64,000 bases of DNA. It comes from Symsagittifera roscoffensis. Its lineage: Eukaryota > Xenacoelomorpha > Acoela > Convolutidae. Where the stretch lies: positions 55,646,467-55,710,466 of the forward strand of contig NC_087068.1 in assembly GCF_963678635.1 (NCBI RefSeq). The letters are read 5' to 3'. Of this stretch, positions 45,435 through 55,834 are shown piece by piece. The notes under the pieces are model-generated. The model made no database searches. It was not told the origin of the DNA and was given only the letters and a program-made list of their open reading frames with translations. A program made the translations under genes and the position numbers. Numbering within the stretch: the stretch's first letter is position 1; each line of letters opens with the position of its first letter.

Positions 45435-48400
45435 ATGGCTGCTTCTTTGTACAATTTCAAGAAGATATCTGTGGTGCCGTTGGCCAAGGTCAATTTAAAT
45501 CTTAATTAATGTTAATAATTTTTCCGTGTAATAATTTATCTACTGTGCAAAATTGAGGTCGGCTGGAAATTTTTTTTTTGTGCATGGTTTTTTTAAATCT
45601 GTGTCTCTATGTTAACTTTAATTTATTTTTTTTATATGTTAAATAGGTTCAATGAAAATTCCTTTTCCCAGAATTGAATATGAATTGGCGTGGTCCAGAG
45701 ATGAAAATCCAATGATTGATTTCTGTTTCAGGATTTTGTGGATTTTACATTGTCGAAGACACAGCGTAAGACTCCCACAGAAGTGCATCGTCATTTCAAG
45801 ATCTCGAGGATCAGAGGCTTCTACCACCGCAAAATCAAGTACACGCAACAGAACTTCCACGATCGAATCACTATGGTGCTGGACCAGTTTCCGAAGCTAA
45901 ACGTGAGTTCATTTCTAGGTGTTAACTAATTATACTGTCTGTGGTAGTGAAGAGTCTAAATCTCTGCTTCTCAATCAAAAGGTCTGTGGTTCGAGGCTCA
46001 TCATGATCCGTGCTCGTTGCTTCAGAGTGAATCAAAGTTAGCCTTGCCAGCCCAGAAAAATAACGTAAACAAGAAGAATGTAATTCTTAACAAGGCGGGC
46101 ATTAGCGGATCTCTGTAAAGAGCTGAATAATTGGCCGTTTCTCAACTATATATGGTCTTAACTATCAATTTTTTTTTACTTAACTGTATTTTATGGCGAG
46201 GATGGTGTAGCATTTTTGAGAGATGATTAAAGCCAAACATATCTGAGCTTTTAGATTAGTAAAAATAATTATGGTTTCTGCGATTCGCGTAGGATCTGTG
46301 AAAGGCTATCAGTCCTGTCGAAGGGTTGTCCGTTTCTATTATATAGCAGTGATATGTCATAAGCATGTGAAAAGCTCAAATTGTGACCATCGTGTGGTCA
46401 TACATGAGTTTTCTTATCTCGAACTGTCAAGATTCGAGCATGAACCAGAAAATATTAATTCGGTATCTCAACAGCCAATAAATCAATATCAGTTGCAAGA
46501 ACTTTTTCATCGCACTTTTTCACTAATTCGATGAAAAACGAAGCAGGTTCTCATAACAAGTTTTTTAAATGTAGTCTGAGAATCTCTTCTCATACAAAAA
46601 TTCCGAAGCTAAATTAAAAAAAAATTGAAACAAAGTTGGCAATACAAATTTTGACACATTATGTTTGCGATTATGCTATACATTGTGCTATAAGTTAAGT
46701 GTTTTGTGCTACAGTTTTTTAGGAAATCAGTTCGTTGCATTCATTTTAACCAGTGCGAATATCAGTGCTCTAAAAGCCAGTGATTTTTTAAAATGCCGTG
46801 GCTGATCAAGTTCATTCTGAATAGTTAAACTTTTTTAAGAGTAATGAACGTAATTAGTATCTTATATCGGTCTTGATGTTTTTTTTCTTTTTTCAGATTT
46901 CTTTTGATTTCTTTCTTAGTTCAGCTCATTGCCTTGTTAAAAGTAAGCCAAACTCCACTATTGAACAGCAAAAGTGTAAAGGTCACGAAAAACTTGAGCG
47001 ACATCTAATTTCGAAATTGGAATTTGATTATCAGGCTTCCCAACAAAATAAAAGTTTACCAAATGATGATCCAGTTTTCTGTAATTGTGTAAGTTTTATC
47101 GAAGAAAGGTCAAACATAAATTGTTTGTGAAATTCAAAGAGACTTAAGGGCATATATTTTTCCTTTGAAGTTCGCAATTTTTTTGTTTTTTTTTCTGGTT
47201 CCTTGCACTCATTACTTTTTTCCAATCGTCGGGTGGCTATATTCCTGGTGTTCACTTGTGTGTTTCAGGACATCCACCCGTTTTACTCAGACTTGATCAA
47301 CATTCTCTACGACAAGGACCATTACAAACTAGCACTCGGACAACTCAGCACGGCCAGAAACCTCATTGCAAAGTAAGGCTCCATTTACTCGTTCAGTAAT
47401 CTCCTTAAAAAATACGCATAGGTTTTAATTTTGGACGTCTCCCGGGCCATGATCAGTAGCGTGCCGAGGGGGGGGGGTTTGTGTCGACAGCCCAAACCTC
47501 AATTCTGGTTGCCAAATGTTTCCAAAATGTTCCCCCTTCGGTATAACTTTACGATATCCATTTTTGGCTGGCCAACGTCAAAATATTTCTAAAAACGCCT
47601 TTGGCGCCAATATAACTAAATTTGAGGGCGGAGAAAATTTTTGACAAAATAGGGTCTTTAGAGTATTTTCGGAGAGCTTCGAAAACCAAATTGGTCGCCC
47701 TAAAAAAAAGGTCGGCAAAATTTTTTGAAAAACCGCCTAGAAAAATTTCTGCGGACGCCACTGGTCATGATAATTTTCTTTGACGTCATTTGCCGACTGT
47801 TGTTAGAAGCTGAATAAATGTTTTTAAAATTTCAATACAACCACAACAGAAAAACGGAGATTAAATAAAAGAAAGGTCACTGGGCTCACACAATTGAGTG
47901 GCTATCACGAGAAATGCCCGCCGTTTGTTAAGCGTCAATGGTCTACTTGAAGACACTTATTTAGGTCGTGATATATATTTTTTTTTTCTAGAAGATATTT
48001 GAATTCAAAGAGCGTTAAGTTGATATATTTTTTCTTCGGATTCCTTGTTTTTTCTACTTTTTTTTTACTTACACTGTCCGTTGGCTATGTTCTATTTGGG
48101 GCTTTGCAATTTCAGTGTGGGTCGAGACTACGTGCGACTAATGAAGTACGGAGACTCTCTCTACAGATGCAAGCAGTTGAAGAGGGCGGCACTGGGCAGG
48201 ATGGTGAACATCGTCAGGAAACAGGCCTCCAGTCTCCAGTACCTCGAACAAGGTCAGTCAAGGTCATGCCATGTCATAACATATCAAAGTCTAAATATTT
48301 TGTTATTAAAACTATATTCAGTTGCACTATACGATCAGACGTGTAGTGGATCGCAAGATCTCGTTGTCTGTCCTCTCCAAAGTTTGTTGCAGTGTAATTT

Positions 48401-51400
48401 GATTCAAAACTTTCCTGGAGTATTAAATTCTTTCCTAAAGTAAATAAATTACTGAAATTACATTGATCAGTCGGTCCGGACGCAAGGTTTCCCGATGTAA
48501 TCCGGACCCTCAAGGTGGGAACGGAAAAATGGATGTGAGTCCTCCCTCCCCCGGGATAGCACTGCGGTAAGTAATTATAGAAAGCTTACGCCATTGTCCC
48601 ACGAACAAGTTCAGTTCACCCTAGGGCATCGCTCGTCAGTTTTTTATTTTCCTAAACCTTCCTATTACCTCATTGAATTTTTGACAACTAAATTGAGTGA
48701 CAAAGAAACAATTCTGCTGGTAAAATGCATCATGGTTATTTTGATTAGTTCGTCCTGCTGTTTGTTTATTGCTGGCTTTTATTGTCATTGCAAATGAAGG
48801 TTTAATGATGCCGTGAATCCAAGTTGAAGAATTTGTGATCTGGAGCCATGTTTAATGAGATGTTTAATGCTGAATGAGATATTAGACATGAATTTTGAGC
48901 CGAATATATTTTTTGTTTTAGTGAGACAACATTTGTCCAGATTGCCATCAATTGATCCAAACACGAGAACAATTCTCATCTGTGGGTGAGTAAGTTCCGT
49001 CCTTGAAAGCATTTTTTCCCTGTCTCCTTCAAACACAGATCACAAACCGAAGTTCTTATAATTGTGCGCGTTTCTGGATGAGCGATTGCTGTATTATAAG
49101 TTGTTTAGTTTTCCGAATGTGGGAAAGTCTAGTTTCATCAACAAGATCACAAGAGTGGACGCCGAAGTGCAGCCATATGCATTCACTACCAAGTCACTCT
49201 ACGTGGGACACACAGACTACAAATACCTCAGATGGCAGGTAACATATTCATTATTACCCATGTAAGAAAGCGATCGTAGTGTCATACTATCTCCCGGTGG
49301 TACCTTGGTCATAACGAATTCAAACTTCTTAGCGTCTCCGGCACACTTAGCCTGAAGGTGGTGAATACGCCTGGGACGGCAAATGTCCTAGGTTTGAATC
49401 TGACCAGGGCCTTTTTTTTGAAAAAAAAAAAACGAAATATTGTGTTTCAAATGAAATTGTCGGCCTATTATTTGTCTGCTTCTTTTTTGCCCACCTAATT
49501 GTCACATCTTAGAAATGTTATATTTTGCTGTGGGCAATTTTCATTGTAGTTGCTTTCAGTGTTTTGATTTACTCAAGCAATTTGATATTTTACTTACCTT
49601 GACTTCGTATTTCCTTTTTTGTTGTTGTTTTTTGTTTCGCTAGAAATTTTAGTTCGGCCACATTATTTAGGCATAAATTTTATCGGCTTAGTGAACCAAT
49701 TTGTGGGTTGTTTCAAAGGAAACTCAATTTTTATGCTCCCCTTCGGATCGCGCAAAATGCTAATAGTAATAGAAATTACAGTTCAAAGTTTTTCATGACT
49801 CAAAAGTGTTTTCGGTTCTGTTGGTATTTACCAAGTTTTGTCGGCTCAGTTGCCACTCGATAATTGTTTATGAATTTTCATGTAACGCCGTCGATTGTGT
49901 TTTTGGACTATCATAACAAGCAACATTCTAAAGTTTTTGTAATTGTTTTTTTTTCGAACTTTTGTTTCGATTTTTGGGACTCAGTGAAAACACTTCCTTT
50001 TCTGTCTGCTAGCTTGCAATGTCATTTTTTTGTGGTATCGGGTCTGTGTATGAGTTTATAAGTGGATTCGATATTTAATGGATTGTGGCAACATTTGACG
50101 AAAATTTTCCATAAATCTGGAAATTATCGCAGATTTTTGACTGCCATTTTTAAGCCTATTTTGTATAGTTAGTGACGAAGCTCGGATTGGCCTCTGTGTC
50201 AAATCAGAATTGCAAAATTTAGCATTAGATGTTTTTCTTTACTTTATTCATTACTCGCCCTTAATTTAGGCTGAGCGGTAAGATATTCTATGTTGATGGT
50301 TCTTCTTTAGGTTATCGACACACCTGGAATTCTGGATCACCCCCTTGAAGAGAGAAACACAATTGAAATGCAGGCCATAACAGCACTGGCACATCTCAAA
50401 GCCATAGTTCTATTTGTACTGGACATTAGTGAACTATGTAACTACAGCATAGAACAGCAGTTGGCTCTTTTTGATAATATTAAGCCACTGTTTGTGAATA
50501 AGCCTTTGATGGTGGTCTACAACAAGATTGACGTGGTTCAACTAGACGAACTTCCTCTTGAGAAAAAGGTAGGCGTTTGAACTTTCCGCTTAGATATTGA
50601 TTTGCAAATTTCTGGCTTATGCTGTAAAAAAATTTCGAATCGAAACAACTGACTTAAGTTGAACCTAAATTTTGCTGCGGCTAATAATTGTTAATTCGCA
50701 ATATATTAACACTAGCAATGGAAAAATTCATACGACTTTTCCGAACGCTCTTAAATTATAATGAAGGTTTAACATGGAATGTGGTTGGACCTATGCCTTA
50801 AGCATAAATATTTATTGATTCCTATGAGAAGATTGTCTGACTCTTAATCACTGATTGCCTTGAAAACTCATGCTGTTTAATAATTAATTGCTTAAAGTAA
50901 ATCCTTTTTGGCATTTGAATTGCTTGAAAAATATCGGAAAAAAAAGAACTGAAAAATTTGAAAAAGATGGGAAAGTATAGTTTTCGCTCTTATCATCGAA
51001 GTTTGAAAAACTGGAGGTCTAATTCTGGTTATGTTATCCAGGCTCTAATAGACAAATTCCAGAAAGAGAACACCTGTCTGTTTGGAGAGATGTCCACTCT
51101 GACGGGACAGGGCGTGATGGGAGTTAGAAACAAGGCCTGTGACTCCCTCTTGGCCTTCAGAGTCGAGTCCAAACTGAACAGTGGGGGCAAGAAGGCTGAG
51201 GATATTCTGAGCAGATTGCATGTTGCAGTGCCTAAGAAGAGAGACGACAAGGTTGGTTTGTTTGATGAAAAATTGTAATTCAAAAACAAGTGGAATTTTC
51301 AACAGTTTCTTCTGATTAGTGTTGTTCGAATGCATTGGATGAGTTGAATATATTTATTGACGCTTTTCATTTGTATTTGTATTTTATGAATTTTTCTGAA

Positions 51401-54400
51401 ATTGTTACGGTTATCGATTGATCGGACGTATGATCGAGGTCGTTGTCTTACTTGATATACGCAATGTGATGAGTTAACAACATGGTATTTGAACTTTTGC
51501 TAAGTTGGCTCAAAGAATTCAGAAAAATGTTTCTAATATAATATTGTATATATATTTGGAAAATTATAATTTAGTTTGGTTTGTTTAGGAACGGCCCATT
51601 TGTATTCCTGAAGCAGTACTAAACCGAGAGGTGAAAATGGACACCGAGAAAGTTCTGGTAAGTTAAAATTTTCTGAAGCAATATTGAAATATATTGACAG
51701 TTTATTTTCGCGCAAGCGAAGCGTAAGTGTAGGGCATAAACCTTCTCAAATCTAGCACCTGAATTGTTTCTTCGAATAGGATGCTCTGGTGCATCCGGGA
51801 ACCTCATAAAGTAAAATTGCTGATTCGAAAAATTTAATCATATTTTTGGTTTCCCCAATTTTGATAAAATAATGAAATTAGTCATTGATTAGCGAGTTTT
51901 CATTACCCATTACCCAAACATAGTTCGGATCTTGGCAACTTTTCCTTTCCTATGGTACTTATTAACTAATTTACACCTCTCTAAAAGACTTATCCATGAA
52001 CCAGCATATGCGAAGTCGATGCCTTGCTGCGAATTTCCCCTCCCCTTGATAAAAATTGGGGGAATAGATAAAAAATACTCCAGGTTTCATATTTTGTGTG
52101 TAGTCCAAACACAAGCAAGTGGAGGAGGGAGCGGACTTCAAACTGGACTTGAGGGCGGAGTGGATTGCAGTGAAGCCAGAGGAGAGATATGACCCCATTC
52201 CGGAGATACTCAACGGACACAATGTTGCCGACTTTGTCGATCCAAACATCAAGCAGGTCAGCCGACAAACAGAACAATGCCCTGTTTCTTGTTGTTTATA
52301 CGCTTATATGCATGCAAACTGATTAGAAAAGTTAGATGAACGAATTTATCTGATTTTACGTAAAGTGGCAGTGTAACGAATCATTTTGTACCTTTTTAAA
52401 GAGTTCAGATGATTAAATAGAAAACCATGTCACGAACGCTAAATTGAATTCTTATTGGGTAATTTGAAAACAAAATGATTGAACATATCGGGTTTATGAT
52501 GTTTGTTTGCAATCCTGCAATAAATGAAGAGTAAATTTTTTCTCCCAGAAACTGGAGGCTCTGTTGCAAGAGGAGAGAATGCGAGAGGAGGCAGGCTTCT
52601 ACCTCCCAGCACCCCCAGAGGACGATGAAACTCAGGAGATCAGAAGAACTGCCGATCTGTGAGTAATGGTATTATACTATTTACTAATATTCTCTACTGC
52701 CGTTTTCATCTTACTAGATTAATTTTACGGTGCATTTATTGAATTTACGAAGCTGTATATGAGAATAAAAAGTGTCAGTGTTTGGGTAATCAAAAGGACA
52801 CGCCTATTTTCATGATAATTTGACAGCGTGAATACAAAATTCAGGTGGGTGGTTGAAGCTCATACTAATATCGAAAAGTGGAGCATCATTTAATGATAAC
52901 ATGTGGGAAACAAACATTTAAGAGAAAAATGTTTTTTTTTGTTAGCGAAAGTGTGGCTGAATTTTGCTGTAATGCCTTTTTTAGCAGCATGGTTTGGGAC
53001 AAGAATGAGTGGCTTAATTTAGTAAAAGTTTCTGCAAATTGAGTTGAAGTTGAGGACTGTTTTGTGTGCAGAGTGCGAGTGGAGAGGTACCACAGAATGA
53101 TGGAGGGCAGATCTAAGAGGAAACACAAGAACCAGATCATGCCCAGGACTTCCATCACTGTAAGTAGCAGAAGAGAAGTTTATTTTAATGTTTATTTATA
53201 CTGAGCAATTGAGTGTAAGTAGAGTGAAGCTCAAATCATTCCACTGATACAAGCGTCACACTAAATGTTAATCTCAAGGGAAAACTGATTACATTCAACA
53301 CTCTCACCTCCTAAGTAACCATAAATGGTCTTCGTAAAAACCAAAAAATAATAATGATAGATGTGGGACACTTGTGTGGAATGATATAGCACATTCAAGA
53401 AGACCCCCCCTAAGCTAGTGATTTTCGAGTAATGCTGAATACTCAGAAATTTGCTTTAACGAAATACATTTTAAAAGTGTGGCTTTTTTCTGTGCAGCAC
53501 AAAATGTCGGATATCCGCAAGAGGGCGAGGGTTGACGGACTGGACGAGGAGCCGATGTTGAAGAGGGCGAGGAGCATGAGCAAGAGCAGAACTAGACTCC
53601 CAGCTGCAGTTGACAAGTCAGAGAGTAGAGGCAGAAGCACAACCAGGTCTCTGTCCAGGACTCCCAGGGACAAGAGTGGGATGCGCGATGAAACTGTGAG
53701 TAGTAAAAGGTCTCTATTCTGGTCTTGATTTCAATCAACTTTTTGATTGGTGTCACTGATTTTTACTATTTTACGGGGTATCTTTAAACAAGGCTATCGT
53801 TGGCTTTATGGCTGTTCTACCATGACCTAAATTGCAAATAAAAAAATTAGTGTTTGACCAAAATCATCAACAAGATCTGAAGACGTCATTTTTTTGAAAA
53901 GGAAACTTATTTTGAAAACTCCCCTCCCCTCGTGAAAATTCTAGATCTGCTCCAGCTCAGAACAAAAGGGGAAAATAGACCTAATCAAGGGTACAGAATG
54001 TTCTGACCACAGTTTCTCAAAAGGGTTTATATTGAATTTGTTGGCAGTATCTTTGCGGAATCACGATTGAAAGGGCTTGAGTATTATAGTACACTCGTTC
54101 ACCTACAAATTAAGCTAACTATTAGATATTTACTGTTACCGGAAAAACTCCAACCGAGGTCTTGGTCACCTTAATGGGATAGTTGAAGAAAGCAATAATA
54201 CTCTTTGAACATGATGGTGTTTTTGTCGAACTGCTGTTGGCGTTTCTTTCCTTGTAGAGACCTGTAATTGGTTCTGATCGTTTTTTTTTTTCATGTAGGC
54301 GGTGCAGAAGGTGAGGATGATGGCTAAGAAAACTCAGATGAAAAAGTTCGGACAGGACTCGAGGAAGGGAGAGTCAGACAGACACATCTACAACCTCAAA

Positions 54401-54454
54401 CCCAAACATCTCCTGGCTGGGAAGAGGAGCAAGGGCAAGACCAGGAGTCGATAA
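45435..54454 (+). CDS. GTPBP4: Nucleolar GTP-binding protein 1 (NOG1/GTPBP4), 633 aa, 14 exons
   Basis: Exons read from splice sites and protein continuity: 45435-45488, 45732-45902, 47269-47372, 48116-48252, 48922-48985, 49109-49238, 50311-50568, 51042-51251, 51589-51657, 52104-52256, 52549-52658, 53072-53159, 53498-53695, 54299-54454. They total 1,902 nt, with every junction in phase and GT-AG. The product has the usual NOG1 length. It starts [18 protein letters not shown] and has the N-terminal helical bundle ([34 protein letters not shown]). The G domain follows: P-loop GFPNVGKSS (about 177-185), DTPG (223-226), NKID (291-294) and a STLTG segment (about 324-328). The NOGCT region ([14 protein letters not shown]) and a Lys/Arg/Ser-rich tail complete it. 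NOG1 is an essential GTPase of pre-60S ribosome assembly in nucleolus and cytoplasm. Introns 2 and 3 contain repeat-A sequence. Confidence 0.96.
45950..46020 (+). repeat. Degraded tRNA-derived SINE-like fragment in NOG1 intron 2
   Basis: A GTGGTTCGAGGCTC stretch (45986-45999) resembles a pol III B box, preceded by tRNA-arm-like text. It is similar in layout to 15450-15495 and 49345-49430. Confidence 0.3.
46837..47219. repeat. Dispersed repeat family A in NOG1 intron 2 (383 bp, inverted ends)
   Basis: It begins AAGAGTAATGAACG (46837-46850) and ends with the near-complement GCACTCATTACTTTTTT (to 47219). Its internal blocks match the copy at 61105-61509. It lies 49 bp before exon 3. Confidence 0.65.
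49345..49430 (+). repeat. tRNA-derived SINE-like fragment in NOG1 intron 6
   Basis: An A-box-like TTAGCCTGAAGGTGG (49347-49361) and a B-box-like GGTTTGAATCT (49391-49401) are 30 bp apart, followed by a T-run and A-run. This is tRNA-like spacing without a foldable acceptor stem. Confidence 0.4.
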
Positions 54455-54906
54455 GTGGGATCCGCGAACTTAATTCCAGTTATGAGTTGGCTGGTGAAAA
54501 CATGTGCAGATCGTCGAACTTCAATTGCAGTGTTGTTGTCGCTGATTTTGAAATATTTAATGTTGTTATCGCTCTCTAGAAATGATTCATTGCGTCATCG
54601 GTGATTGGATCAGTTGAGTTGACTTGTCTCTAGATGTTGATTTGATTTTGAATATGCCTCCTCTTGAATTGAAATGACTCCCAGATTCTTGAAAGCCTTC
54701 TCTTTTTTTTCTACAAGATTTCTTATAGATTCTGAGAAATTCTCATTTTTTTCAGATCGTCAAAAAACAATCATGTTTACTTTTGGGATAAATTTAGCCA
54801 TGAGAAAAACTGTTATGATATCCTTTTCAAAACAATCGCTCTATAGTTTGCGTGAATCTTGAGTTGCAAGAATTTTTTTAGGTTATAAATGTGTTAAAAT
54901 ACTAAA
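54455..54906 (+). other. Gap between NOG1 and FUN14 gene 2
   Basis: 452 bp. I see no canonical AATAAA. AATTTTTTTAG (54871-54881) ends 25 nt before the next start codon and is acceptor-like. Confidence 0.45.
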
Positions 54907-55431
54907 ATGGAAGAGAACGACGAACGAAACTGGTCAGTACGAAAAATAGTATCGTCGATGGGTGCCCAGGTGAACCCAGAAACGGGTTCGAATCCCAGAC
55001 ACTCCAGTACTTCAGAAACAGTCCAAGACGGGATCAAATGTGTTTCAACTTTTCTCGATCAAATTAAAGAACAGCCTCCCGCCGCACAAGTGGGAGCGGG
55101 TGCTGTTTGTGGATTTATAAATGGGTATATTTTCAAGAAAATGGCGAGGGTGACTTTAATAGGAGCTGGAGGAGGTCTGCTTGTGTTGGCAGTTGCACAG
55201 AATCAAGGATACCTCAAAGTCAATAGGTCAAATCTGAAATCGGATATGTCAGCCTGGATGAATAAAGTTCAAACCAAGTTTCACTCTCTGATGCAAAGAG
55301 AAACCCTTTCGGATGAGTCAGTTATTGTTTTCTACGAGAGATTTTCACCACTTGTATTCAGTTTTGTAACCAGACACTGCCTGTTTTTGTCCGGAACGTC
55401 GGGAGGATTTTTACTTTCTCTTGCAGTTTGA
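54907..55431 (+). CDS. FUN14-domain protein 2 (FUNDC family), 174 aa
   Basis: Intronless, starting at ATG 54907 after an acceptor-like tract. The polar N-terminal 60 residues are followed by a clear FUN14 core: QVGAGAVCGFINGYIFKKM, then GAGGGLLVLAVAQNQGYLKVN, a charged helix and a C-terminal SGTSGGFLLSL. Family members are multi-pass proteins of the mitochondrial outer membrane, linked in vertebrates to mitophagy and ER-mitochondria contact. No aromatic-xx-L/V LC3 motif is convincing in the N-terminus. Together with the copy at 44393 it brackets NOG1, suggesting an old duplication with divergence. It is separated from the downstream scaffold gene by 403 bp. Confidence 0.8.
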   Translation: MEENDERNWSVRKIVSSMGAQVNPETGSNPRHSSTSETVQDGIKCVSTFLDQIKEQPPAAQVGAGAVCGFINGYIFKKMARVTLIGAGGGLLVLAVAQNQGYLKVNRSNLKSDMSAWMNKVQTKFHSLMQRETLSDESVIVFYERFSPLVFSFVTRHCLFLSGTSGGFLLSLAV

Positions 55432-55834
55432 GTGTACGGACTCTTTGGACTCTTTGAAAATAGTTTAATCTATTAGAAATTACGAATTAAATTTTTTCCA
55501 CTAGTTTTTTCTGTTGAGATAAATGCACTATGAATTGAAAAAAAATATTAAAATAGGCTTTGTGCTCCTAGAGTTGTGTGATGGTTGCTTCGAAGCTGTT
55601 TGATTGAAAAATGGCTGATGGATTTTTGTGATGGTTGCTTCGAAGCTGTTTGATTGAAAAATGGCTGATGCAAGAGTTATAAGATTTTTGAAATGTGCAG
55701 TTTCAATTTATAAAATCATTGGTGTAATTTTATTCGTTATGTTCATTTCCAAACAGAAACAACAGACAACACCTTTTAACAGTAATTCCAGAGTTTAAAT
55801 ATTTTTCAGATCTTAATGGGCAGTAGCGTTAACG
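55432..55834 (+). other. Gap between FUN14 gene 2 and the PDZ scaffold gene, with a direct duplication and a uORF
   Basis: An exact 44-bp block is duplicated with 50-bp period (55577-55620 and 55627-55670). An acceptor-like TATTTTTCAG ends at 55809. A short upstream ATG frame of ten codons (55816-55848) overlaps the main start codon in another frame. Confidence 0.7.

Noticed and set aside
48045-48443. 132-codon frame spanning NOG1 exon 4
   Set aside because: It reads exon 4 out of frame with the NOG1 product and runs into the intron. It is a shadow frame.
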